Part shown: piece by piece, positions 45,307 through 55,565 of the stretch | Layout: every line of letters begins with the position of its first letter | Position numbering within the stretch: position 1 is the stretch's first letter | Assembly: GCA_022496805.1 (NCBI GenBank) | Contig: CM040100.1 | Location: 16,955,009-17,019,008 of the forward strand | Length of the DNA: 64,000 bases | From: Pohlia nutans | Taxonomy: Eukaryota > Streptophyta > Bryopsida > Bryales > Mniaceae | Direction: 5' to 3' | The notes under the pieces: model-generated | Told to the model about the DNA's origin: nothing | Databases searched by the model: none | What the model saw: the letters and a program-made list of their open reading frames with translations, nothing else | Program-made: the position numbers and the translations under genes

Positions 45307-46548
45307 CTAAATTTCATTACTAACAATACATTTCTCCAATTCAAAATATTTACAATGATTAGGCTTCACTAAAGATTTTACAAATGCTCGGAATTTTAAA
45401 TCAATTGACTTAAGTGAATGTGTTATGTTTAAATCCACCAAAGTTCCTTTGTAATTCTTCAATGCATGTTTTACATGTGCTCGCAATTCCAAAGTCCATG
45501 AATCATTTGGCATAATTGAATCTGCCATTTCTAAATCCTCCAAAGTTCCTTTGTAATCCTTCAATGAATATTTTATTTGTGCCTGCCATTGCAGAGTCCT
45601 TAAGTCATTTGGAATAATGAATTGCACCGTGTTTAGATTCAACAAAGCTCCTTTGTAATCCTTCAATGCATACTTTACATTTGCTCGCAATTGCAAAGTC
45701 TCTAAATCATATGGTGCAATTGAGTCTGCCATGTTTAGATCCACCAAAGCTCCATTATAATCCTTCATTAAGTATTTTACTTTTGCTCTCCTCTGCAAAG
45801 TCCATTTATCACTTGGATTATTTAAGTGAACCATGTCTAGATCCACCAATGCTCCTTTGTAATCTTTCAAGGAATATTTTGCCTTTGCTTGCCATTGCAA
45901 AGTCGACATATCACTTGGCACAATTGAATGTGTCATATTTAGATCTACTAAAGCCCCTTTGTAATCCTTCAATGAATATTTTACCTCTGCTCGCAATTTC
46001 AAAGTGCCTAAATTATTTGGATTAACTGAATGTGCCATGTTTAGATCCTCCAAAGCTTCTTTGAAATCCATCATTGAACATTGTACCTTTGCTCTCCATT
46101 GCAAAATCAAAATATCACTTGGGTCAATTGAATGTGCTACATCTAGATTCACCAAAGCTCCTTTATAATCCATTAATGAAAATTTTACTTCCGCTTGCAT
46201 TTGCAAAGTCCATATATCATTTGGAGCAATTGAATGTACCACATCTAGATCCACCAAAGCTCCTTCATAATCTTTTAATAAATATTTTATCTTTGCTCGC
46301 CATCGCATAGTGCGTAGTTTATTTGGATTAAGTGCATGTGCCTCATTTAGATCCACTAACGCTCCTTTGTAATCCTTCAATAAATGTTTTATCTTTGCTT
46401 GCCATAGTAACATTTTCAAATTGCTTTGTGAGCTAACCATGCTTAGTAAATATAAAGGTCTTTGATTTATACTAAGCTTCACAAGAGGCTCAAGTTCTAT
46501 CCCTAAATATAGCAACACTCTAAAGTAATCCTTGAATGACTTTATCAC
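45307..46548 (-). CDS. Tetratricopeptide-repeat protein, ten 34-residue repeats
   Basis: One open frame. Ten consecutive 34-aa units follow the pattern LQxRAKVKYSLKDYKGALVD then LxxAHSIxPNDxxT, that is TPRs with the A/G/Y/A/P positions filled. The repeats fold as paired helices and bind partner proteins. The first ATG is at 46440, but in-frame sequence continues upstream to about 46548 with protein-like character (FKDYFRVLLYLGIELEP) and an acceptor-like TTATAG, so an upstream exon may be missing from my model. The 102-bp units are highly alike in DNA, suggesting recent expansion. No localisation signal or catalytic domain. The specific role is unknown. Confidence 0.75.
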   Translation of the reverse strand: MIKSFKDYFRVLLYLGIELEPLVKLSINQRPLYLLSMVSSQSNLKMLLWQAKIKHLLKDYKGALVDLNEAHALNPNKLRTMRWRAKIKYLLKDYEGALVDLDVVHSIAPNDIWTLQMQAEVKFSLMDYKGALVNLDVAHSIDPSDILILQWRAKVQCSMMDFKEALEDLNMAHSVNPNNLGTLKLRAEVKYSLKDYKGALVDLNMTHSIVPSDMSTLQWQAKAKYSLKDYKGALVDLDMVHLNNPSDKWTLQRRAKVKYLMKDYNGALVDLNMADSIAPYDLETLQLRANVKYALKDYKGALLNLNTVQFIIPNDLRTLQWQAQIKYSLKDYKGTLEDLEMADSIMPNDSWTLELRAHVKHALKNYKGTLVDLNITHSLKSIDLKFRAFVKSLVKPNHCKYFELEKCIVSNEI

Positions 46549-46760
46549 ACTATAAATAATTCCACGTTTAAATTTATGAAAAATAAAATCTAATTAGTTT
46601 AAATTGTACTAACAAGTTATTAATATTTATATATCAATGTAAAATTGTGATCTAAATTGTTGTATTTATACATATCCACATCTATCTTTTGCTTTGTGGA
46701 TTAATTTTAAAAGCACAAAATAAATGTAAAAGTGTGAATTAAAATTAAATGAAAAAAAAT

Positions 46761-47277
46761 GTAAAATTTTGAATTAAATTATTATAGTTCATAACCAACC
46801 TCTTACTTTATATTAAAAGATAAATGTAAAGGTTTAAACAATCATTCTAATTAATATTCTACTTTTTGAATAATTTAATATTTGAATTAATATTTGGATT
46901 AAAACACAAATATTCAAATAGTTGTAGAAGTGTAAACAGAAATAATATAATTATATTAATCTATACCTAAGCTTCATTTAAACTTAAAGTAAAAAATATA
47001 TATGATAAACATAAAAGACAAATATATGGGAAGTTCATGTTTCTTTTTAAGTGTATTGTCAGCTTCAAAATAACTATATTTTTTAAATCAAATTTAGGAT
47101 GAAATTTTTTCTAAAATTGAAAACCTGAATTTCTATTGCAATTCCTATGCCTTCACAATGAAAACCATAGTTGTGAAAATGATTCATGTCTAACTTTTAC
47201 TTTAAATTAAAATTAAAATTAATAAATAAATAAATGAACATAAAAATACTTCTAAACCCAAGTATGTTTGATGTTTG
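46761..47277. repeat. Direct repeat upstream of the TPR gene
   Basis: Second copy of 44591-45106, offset 2170 bp. It lies 5' of the gene, whereas the other lies 3', as expected if a neighbouring gene copy with its 3' flank was lost. Confidence 0.85.
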
Positions 47278-47689
47278 TTTCTATCCAAAAGCTAGACATT
47301 ATTTTTGTGTAATTGAAATAAAAACTTATATATATAAAGAAACTGTAATATAAAATTATACAATATATTGCATAATGTTAAAAATAATCAATTTAAAATC
47401 AAATAATAATTTAAGATTCAAAACTGATCAACCAAAATACTCAATAATATAAGACAAAATTAAATGCAAAAAGTATGATTGGTACAACATTTGAAGAATT
47501 TTGATGAAGGTGAGAGTATGGGACATTATCATCAATCATAAATAATCTATAGGTTGCAATTTGGGACAAATGCATCGTAGGGTGTACCAACTTTTGAACA
47601 AAGATTCCACTAACATTTAGTGCACCTTAGTTAGTGCATTTTGTGCACATCGTGCATTTTATTATAAACATTATTTTTCAAACCATTTT

Positions 47690-48288
47690 TTAACCCTTAA
47701 GCGTCCTTAGTTTTTTTGGATTTAACCCTTAACTGCCCAACCATGTAAATTTTGCATGATGTACAAATGCAAACTTTGTTTTATCATACGTCATTAACTT
47801 TTTGCAGTGTGGATTTTTACTATATATTTTATAGGAAGTTAGCTTCATGCATGTGTGATCTGATTAGAAAGAGGATCATTTGTGAAATTTTTATGTCTCA
47901 TTTCATGTTGTAGTGATTCATCCAAAATTTCGGTGTAAAAGTGCTTTTAAAAAAGTCAACTCATAAAATTTAGCAACCAAAAATTCTCCAAAAATTATTA
48001 CACTTAGAATATTACATTTCAACCAATCACATTAAATTTCATGCACAAATTGTCAATATCTTATTCGTAATCAAATTACAAAAGAGTTTTGAATTTTAAG
48101 TTTCAAATTTTATAAAAAAATATTGGTGATAGAAATCGCAGATCTAACCGTATAGACAGAATCTAATATTCATAATGTACAACTTTTGTTCATACATCAA
48201 GTTCAAAATATCCCTTTTAGTTGCATTTTTTAATGCATCTTTGCAAAACTGCCCAATTTGGACATGGATGAGGACGTTTAGGGGTTAA
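47690..48288. mobile_element. TTAA-flanked MITE, family A copy 2
   Basis: Inverted relative to 777-1353. Shared words include AGGAAGTTAGCTTCATGCAT and TGCATCTTTGCAAAACTGCC. Starts TTAACCCTTAAGCGTCC with a second TTAACCCTTAACTGCCC 32 bp inside, and ends GGACGTTTAGGGGTTAA. Confidence 0.8.
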
Positions 48289-48532
48289 AAAACATCATTG
48301 CTTTTGAAAATGTTATAGGTCTAAATGTAAGTGAGGTATAGAAATCTCAACCATACAATCTTGTAGTGTATGTGTTGTCAATGACATAAATCAAATTTGG
48401 AATCATTTGGCTAGATAGATTGCAATATCATAATGTTTCAGTGTTGAAAAAGGATGCTAGAATGTTCTTAACAATACAATAGAGTTGAAATTCTATTTCT
48501 AAACTTACTCAAATGAAAAAAAATTAGACCAT

Positions 48533-49069
48533 TAACCCTTAATGGCAGAGGCGGTAAGTGCAAAACCTAAATGTGTTATAAAATGTTACTTCCGCAAGTT
48601 CGATGAAGTTTGGTCCAAAAGAGAAAATGAAAATCATGATGTTTAGTAATTATCCGTACGGTCAAACTTTCAAAAAATATTTTAGATACTCATTTAATGA
48701 ATTTAGAATCATTTACCATTTAGTATTCACCAAAATTACAAATTTTATTTTTAGAATGTAAAATTTGGTATGATTGGTTAAAACTAGACATTCTATTCTA
48801 AAATTCATAAAATAACTTTTTTCAAAGGAGAGAACATCATTAGTTTCCCAAAATAAATTTTATAACATAACACATTATTGAGGGCTTTGTCTTTGAAAAA
48901 TTCTCCTCGGTGGAGTTTAACTCGGATTGACATGATTCAAATCGGGTTGGAAAGTAGACCTATTTTGGAAATGTTTTTTGTCTTGTATAAAAATATATTT
49001 TTCAACCGAGGCAGCCTGTAAAAAAAGGGTTACAACCATAGAATGGTCATTCGGTCACTTAGGGGTTAA
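48533..49069. mobile_element. TTAA-flanked MITE, family D
   Basis: 537 bp from TTAACCCTTAATGGCAG to GGTCACTTAGGGGTTAA. Terminal similarity to the other TTAA families, but the interior is different. Confidence 0.65.
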
Positions 49070-52000
49070 GTGATTCAAAAACATCATATGAACACATGGG
49101 TATAAAAACATTAATTGATATCTTTTATATGTCCAAAAAAGGCTGAAATATCAACAAGTAGTCCAAAAAGTGTCCCGTTAGACCCAAAAAGCAAAATGTG
49201 TCCAAAATTGACTCGTGCCCTAAAATGATTTCCAAACATTTAGGACTTCAACTTGGATTGACATGGAAATTTTACCATAATAACTAGAATTCAAGGGAAA
49301 TATAATCCAGCAATTTTGATTGAAAACGGACATCAAGTGAAGGACAAATAATCTTCCAAAGTTGCAACCATCAAAATGCACTTTGGTGGACTAAAATTGA
49401 ACCCCACTAACAAAAATGATTTCCAAAAATTCATTGCATCTTGGATTGATCTGAAAATTTACCAGAAAAACCAGAAGAGTCAAGGCATCTTTCTCTACGA
49501 GTTTTATCAAAATTGGACACCGGATGCAAAAAATACAAATCTTTGAAGTTGAAAGTAGCCCAAAAATGTTAAAAAATTGGCCATCAAGAGCACTAGCGGT
49601 TAAAATATATAGCATTGGCAAAATGAAAAATATAATGAACTATGAATATACATCAACTATATATCAACCATGTAATCAAACCGTTGTTTGTCAAAACCGA
49701 TTTGTCATAAAATTTCAAAACTTCCGTTTTAATAACAGGTTGTCAAATTTCTATCCAAACTTTGATTGTACAAATCCTCCATGTTTGATTTGTAATTTTG
49801 AAAATTCATTAAGAGTCTCTTAAAAAATTATTATTTGAATGAATACCCAAAAAGAAAAACATCAAAATTGTTTCTTAAAATTAATGAATTAGCTAAAAAT
49901 ACATAATAATTTATTCTAAATTCTTAAAAATTTATTTGAATATATGAAAAAACCATAATTCAAGATTACATGAAATACAATATCTTTCATAAAATTTGAA
50001 TGAAACTGGGGTGCACTATGACATGTAGTGTTTTTAAGGAATCTATTGTATCTACAAGAATATAATAACCATTTTATGAAAATTTTGGTGTTGATGACAC
50101 AAAATTAACATTCCTAAACCACCTATATTTAGTTTTACTCTAAGATGATTATTTTATATTTGTTTATGGTGTTTTGAAAATTTGAAACTATCACCTTCTA
50201 GTGTGTCGCGATGGAAAAGAAGATACACCTACCATGCATCCACCCTTTGGATTGTTCTTGCATTCAATTTGTATGATATACGAGACCTTAGAATTACTTC
50301 CTCTGTCCCATAAAATCCATGAGAACTACTCTGTAGTAGAGTAATTTTCATAGTCTTTTTATGGAATTGAGGGGTGCATGATAGTGAATAAGTATCAAAA
50401 CTTCGGATAATTCTATAAAGTTGAAGGGGATTTCATATACTTTTACAATATAACGTATTAAATTCATATGTAAGAAAATATTGTTTAAAAAAAACAGATT
50501 AAAGAATAAACTTTTATTTAACAAAAGTGGAATCAAATGCAATAATATCAAAAAAATGGAATCTATTTCAAACAAATGTAAAGTTGTTTTTGACATCAAA
50601 ATTTTGTATTAAGATGAACATCAAAATTCAATAGCAAATCTACATGAAAGTTAGAAGTTGCTTCAAATTTTTTTATATCATTTTCCAAGACTTTGATATT
50701 ATACACTATCATATGGGAGAGTGCTTGAAATATGAAGGCAATCATTATGTACAAGAACCTCCTTCCATATCCTAGGTTGGAAGCAATCGATCGTTGCCTT
50801 CCAGTCAGGAACCAAGCCTAACAAAGATGTATACAACATCACGTTGAACAATTTTCCAGCCTGTATGTGCCTGCATTATGGCAGCAGATTCTACTAGTGG
50901 CAAGGATAATCGAGATGAATTAGTCTTCTATGCCATTTCATAGTTGATAAATTTGAAGTAACAACTTTTGCACATTGACTTATAATGTGTCACATAGTAA
51001 TATATTACCACGCTCTAGTACTTGGAGTCATACAGATTTATGTTTCACGATGTTTTAAAAAACTACAAACAAATAAAGCTATATTTATATATTGAATGTC
51101 ATATTATATTTTTTGCTTCCAGTTTGAAAATAGTTGCTGATTGTTGAAGGGCGGAGAATAATCTTGGTCTATATTAACCCTAAACCGCAGTCATAGGCAT
51201 CAAAATTTACTATAAATACAAAATTGTCTAACAATTTTATTTTATTTTTTTGGAAATTTTGGCTTTTCACACGCTTATTTTTCAAAACTATGCTTTAAGC
51301 TCTCCGCTCTTGGGCTCTCCGCTGTAGGCTCGCACGCTAGTCTCGTTTTTGTGTAGACCGCCTTGTGATTGCATAATTTTCACATGTTTAATTTTTTTCA
51401 CAAATGTCCACATTCCACATTGTCCACAAATTTATCATTAGTAACCATAAGCACGATCTAAACAACGTGATATAAACTAGTTCTCAATATAACAAGAATA
51501 TAAATAGTAGAAATAGTGCCATTAAATAAACCTATCAATAAAACTCTATCTATTTAAAATGCACCATCTATTTGAAGCGATTATGTTTGCTTTATCTATT
51601 GCATGATATTTATGGAATATAATTTTGAACATGACATAGATCAAAATGCCAACTACAAAGTTGGAGTGGCCAAAGACCATATAAATACAACCAAAGACTA
51701 CAAAATCAAAATTAATAACAAAATGCTAAAGATAAGTATGCTAAGTAAACTAGATATGTTTAGATAAGTCAAGTTTGGTAGGTAAAAATATGTTTTCACT
51801 TGCCGGTATTAAGAGAGGTGTTATGTTATAATTACATATAATGCATTTTAAGGTTCTATGTGCTTTGTTGAATGTGCTTCCAAGTCGATTCTAAACATAT
51901 TTCTAGCAATCATATTAATTTCACATTGTAAAACACCCTTGAATATAGCTTTGAAGCACAAGGGGTTTACTATACAATAATTTTCATAATGACGTATAAA

Positions 52001-53185
52001 AGTCTAGTATTGAAGGAGGAGAGGGCTATTGAATTTGGTTAGAGCATTTGAAAGTACCCTATCATTAACATATAACCTAATAATGTGTCTTTTTGGTGGC
52101 CCTACAACTTAGTTCTAATATTCTCAAATCAAAATGAATTAAATACACTTTCTTGGTTAAAATTTAATTCTTTTCAAATTATGTTCTTCAAGTTTATGGA
52201 ATTTAGCTTTATGTTTTTAGAGTTTTTAGATTTAATATGTTTTCATGTGAGTTATATTATTTAAGTTTTCTCAAATTATTTAAGTTTTCTCAAATTAGTT
52301 TTTGGAGTTTAGGTTTATGTTTATGGAGTTTTTTAAATTTTATATGTTTTCATGTTTGTTTTGCAAAAAGATGATTTATTGCAAAGACGCGTCTAAATCA
52401 ATAAATCTAGTCAGGTATACTACTCACCCTACAACAACTCCTTTAAGAATCCCACGATTTTGGATCCTATCTTATTACTAAAAAAACCAAATACTCCAAC
52501 ATTTATACATGCAAGTATTCTTTTAAACTACTCTTCTTCCAATTTTAATGCCCTATATTACATGTAATACAATTTAAAATATTTGCTACGATGATTTCAT
52601 ATTATCCTTTATTTATTTGCAAGTGGTTTCAAATATTTCTACACAATGAACCCCGGGCTGTGAATTCAAATTACCACTAACATGCTTGATTTAACCCTTA
52701 AAGGACATACGAGTGATATGGGGCCAGCCTGAACAAATTTGAACCAATTTTTTTAGTGAGGGCATCCATGCTCGAGCTTCCCAATTAGGATGTGGGAGTT
52801 TGATGTGAACCTGGATCGATAAAAGTTTGATCCCTTTATCAAGGTCTGAGCCTGGTTCATCAAGGCCTAAGAGCATAGCTACCTATGCCCTTCTAGAGTC
52901 TCTTACACTCAAGAAGTAGATGAAAAGAGCCAAGGGCCCTTCAAAAATACCTCTTGACTCTCAATCCTAGCATGTTAAGAAATGGCCTTCAAACCACTAT
53001 TTAGTTGACTATATCCTCACATTCTACTTGTGATTGGTCCATTGACTATTTGACGTACACTTTTGATATGTGAGGGGCGTGCAAGGGTGGGGGAGTGTAA
53101 GTGCAAGGGGTCTTCAAATGTAGATGAATAATTTCAGCGAGTTAGTCCTAGCGTACATGGGTAGGAATGCTCTAAGCTAGGCTCA
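49070..53185. other. About 4 kb without recognised genes
   Basis: AT-rich. Contains a local duplication TTTAAGTTTTCTCAAATTA near 52265-52295 and dispersed-repeat similarity to 13640-13740. A lone TTAACCCTTAAAGGAC occurs at 52692. Open frames up to 99 aa lack domain signs, splice context or composition of genes. Confidence 0.45.
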
Positions 53186-53300
53186 GGGGCGGTTTACACT
53201 ACGGACCAAGAACTGGTCCCATGCAACTCTAAAATCTGTGATTGGCCCAAAAAGAGCTCTTGGTCCCATTTGGCTTTACACTACCTTGGAAAAGGAGAAT
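53186..53300 (+). mobile_element. Transposon end shared with the MITE at 3938-4357
   Basis: GGGGCGGTTTACACTACGG plus the following 50 bp matches the inverse of the right end of that MITE (CAAGAACTGGTCCCATGC; CTCTAAAATCTGTGATTGGC). No opposite end is found up to 64000. It may be the left end of the element that carries the reading frames to its right, or a truncated MITE. Confidence 0.6.
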
Positions 53301-53373
53301 GACCACTAACTTTGAGGTCCCCTAAAACTACTAAAATCTGCCATTTGGATAATGTGCCATGGTCCAACGGGTT

Positions 53374-53411
53374 TTCCGTTGAGTCGAGGCAAAACCCTCG
53401 ACTCAACGGAA
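53374..53411. repeat. Perfect 16-bp hairpin near the transposon end
   Basis: TTCCGTTGAGTCGAGG, a 6-nt loop, then its exact inverse. It lies about 190 bp inside the candidate left end; subterminal hairpins and repeats often serve transposase binding. Confidence 0.7.
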
Positions 53412-53679
53412 ATCAAGGGAGCCCTAAGGTTGAAAATCAGCCATTGGCCGAATTTTTTTTTTTAATATTTTCTTTTCCCGATTTTTTTGACGTTACTGTA
53501 GATCGTTGGGATAGAATTTTTTTTACATAGTTTTTGAAGACCGTTGGGTTGAGGGTTTAGGAAGGAATAAAAACCATGTGTTCCTCTTTGCTTTCTCTTT
53601 CAATTTTTGTGCATGCACTGTTTTTGCTGTTTTTTTGCTGTTTTTTGCTAATTTTTTTTTTTTCACATTTTTTTCATCA

Positions 53680-54110
53680 ATGGAGGGGTATAGTGCAGAT
53701 GGAGAAATTAGGGATTCCGAAGGACAGATGTGGTCCCAAAATTCCAAGTGGATGAGATTTTCAAACCCAATTTCCTTGCCTCCAAATCATGTACCAGCAG
53801 AAATTCCTCAATTGCGATTTCAGCATGCTCCAAATCTGTTTTCTTCTCATTCTAGTAGATATCTCTCTCTCTCTCTTCACCTCCTTTTCAAAGACTTCCT
53901 CATAGTGAGAGAGAGCTAGAGGAGATTGGAACCCAAATCCCGTGTAGTGAATTCTCAAGAGGAAAGGAGATTTTGGAGGTGAAAAAAGAAGAAGGAAAAG
54001 CACCCAAATCTGCTCCAAAGAAAAAAGGTCGTCCTCCGAAGGGGAAAACTGTAACCAAGAAAGCAAAAACCAGCATAATTGGGGGAAAGCATCCTTGGAT
54101 GGACAACTAG
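53680..54110 (+). pseudogene. AT-hook protein frame of the candidate transposon, frame broken
   Basis: An ATG at 53680 (MEGYSADGEIRDSEGQ) opens a frame to 53919. A second frame, open from about 53856 with no ATG of its own, carries KKEEGKAPKSAPKKKGRPPK, an AT-hook (GRP core between basic residues), and stops at 54110. The frames switch around a CT/GA microsatellite (53860-53930), so replication slippage or a missed intron may separate them. AT-hooks bind the minor groove of AT-rich DNA and occur in transposon accessory proteins. Confidence 0.45.
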
Positions 54111-54858
54111 GAACATCACGCAAATGTTTTTTCAGCAGGACAACAATTTGAATTTCCATAGGATTTAGTTCCTGATAGATTCTTTCCCTATTAGAGTTTA
54201 GGATAGCTCTAGTAATACTAACTTAGGCATGCTAACTTGAAGCTATCTAGCAAGCTTCAAAAATTGATTAAGAAAAGGACACCTAAAATTCGGATTCAAG
54301 GAAAGTCACAATGTTATGCACCATTTCAAGGAAAGGGTTAGGGTTAGAAAATTCATTTGTTTCGAGTGGGCAATTCAATCGGACTGCATCGATGGGGCAT
54401 GTGTACACATGGTATGTGTCAAATGCATTATTCACTGTCGACAGTAATTGAAATGATTTTTCCAAGTTTCAGGACCGTGGGTTTTCCGGGGCGCTGGATA
54501 GCAGGAAAAGCAAAATGGAAAAATTTCGAGATTCGTTTGTTATGGATAATAGCCAGAAAGTGGTTCTAACGGTTTCTGAAGAGAGAATGTCGCAACGTCC
54601 CTTGTACTGCTAGAATTTTCCCTAGAAAGTGTCTTGCAAGGAAGTCGGAATCCATGAGTTTAGGGAGTCCGTTGCATTCCTTTCCTGTCAAATTAGGTGC
54701 GTGGAAGAAATGTAGCCCTCCAATTAGAATATCCTGCATGGCTCAGATTTCGTCTCTTTCAATGCTCCATTGTCTATCAAAATACTTTGCGCTCGCTTTG
54801 GCTGCAGAATGATCGTCAATTTCTTTTTGCGCTTAGGGTTTTGTGCAGCTGCGTGGCC

Positions 54859-55278
54859 ATGGACGCGGATTGTACATCAGAGCGCAAAGGTTTGCAATCT
54901 CGCATAACCGATTATTTCAACTCTCTCCATGTGCCTCTTGTAGAACCCGAAAGCTATTGTCCATTTCATCAGTCTCTTACAAGTGATTACTTCCGAGAGA
55001 TTAGTGTTTCACCTGTAGTTTCTGAAAGTGATTTGTACTCGAGGAGGAGTGTCTCTGTCCTTTCCGAAAGCGTCTTGCAAGAGTTGAGCTATACAGTATT
55101 TTTAATTCCATCTTCTGAACCTCAAACCCCGATGTCCAAGTTCGTTCCTACAGCTTCAACTTGTACCCACGTGTCTAAAACCCCCGAAATCAAATTGGCA
55201 AGGGAAAGGGCCGAGACGTTAGCACGTCAAAACAACGTCAAGCAAGAGGGGTGTTTTGTTCACAGATCTTTGTGGTAG
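54859..55278 (+). CDS. Transposon-associated frame with PCNA-box-like motif
   Basis: Open frame from ATG 54859 to 55278, 139 aa; it may be the first exon of the transposase gene because it ends shortly before that gene and has lysine/arginine-rich sequence near its end. Residues 13-20 read QSRITDYF, which fits the PIP box consensus Q-x-x-[ILM]-x-x-[FY]-[FY] exactly. The rest is Ser-rich and low in structure (EISVSPVVSESDLYSRRSVS). PIP boxes dock proteins on the replication clamp PCNA; a similar motif has been described for the pogo transposase. Whether this frame is translated is unknown. Confidence 0.45.
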   Translation: MDADCTSERKGLQSRITDYFNSLHVPLVEPESYCPFHQSLTSDYFREISVSPVVSESDLYSRRSVSVLSESVLQELSYTVFLIPSSEPQTPMSKFVPTASTCTHVSKTPEIKLARERAETLARQNNVKQEGCFVHRSLW

Positions 55279-55565
55279 AATGCTCCTTAACCGAAGCTCA
55301 AAGTGTAAGTCAGACGTCATTGGGAGCTTTTTTCAATTCTTTTTGCATTTTAGTTCTGAATTGTAACAATATAGTGGTCATATCTTGTTGACTGACTTTT
55401 GCCTTTGCAACTTTACCATGCAGGCTTACAGTGTTGTGAGCGCCCCCATTTAAACTTGTACTAGTTTGCTTATCAGTGAGGCCTGAACTTCAAATTTGGT
55501 TATAATTTCGTTACATTGTTTTGAATTATTTGTTTTTTTGTTTTGTTTATATGGTAGTCTCAGTA

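Noticed and set aside
45666..46310. Plus-strand open frames antisense to the TPR gene
   Set aside because: They are shadows of the 102-bp coding repeats on the other strand.
44591..47277. LTR retrotransposon carrying a TPR gene
   Set aside because: The direct repeats lack TG...CA ends, target duplications, a primer-binding site and any gag or pol sequence.
777..49069. CCCTAAA at element ends read as plant telomere repeat
   Set aside because: Only one unit each time, always within TTAACCCYTAA element ends, never in tandem.
54697..54858. Extending the PIP-box frame upstream to 54697
   Set aside because: Begins at a non-ATG codon and the extra residues lack conserved character; ATG 54859 is preferred.
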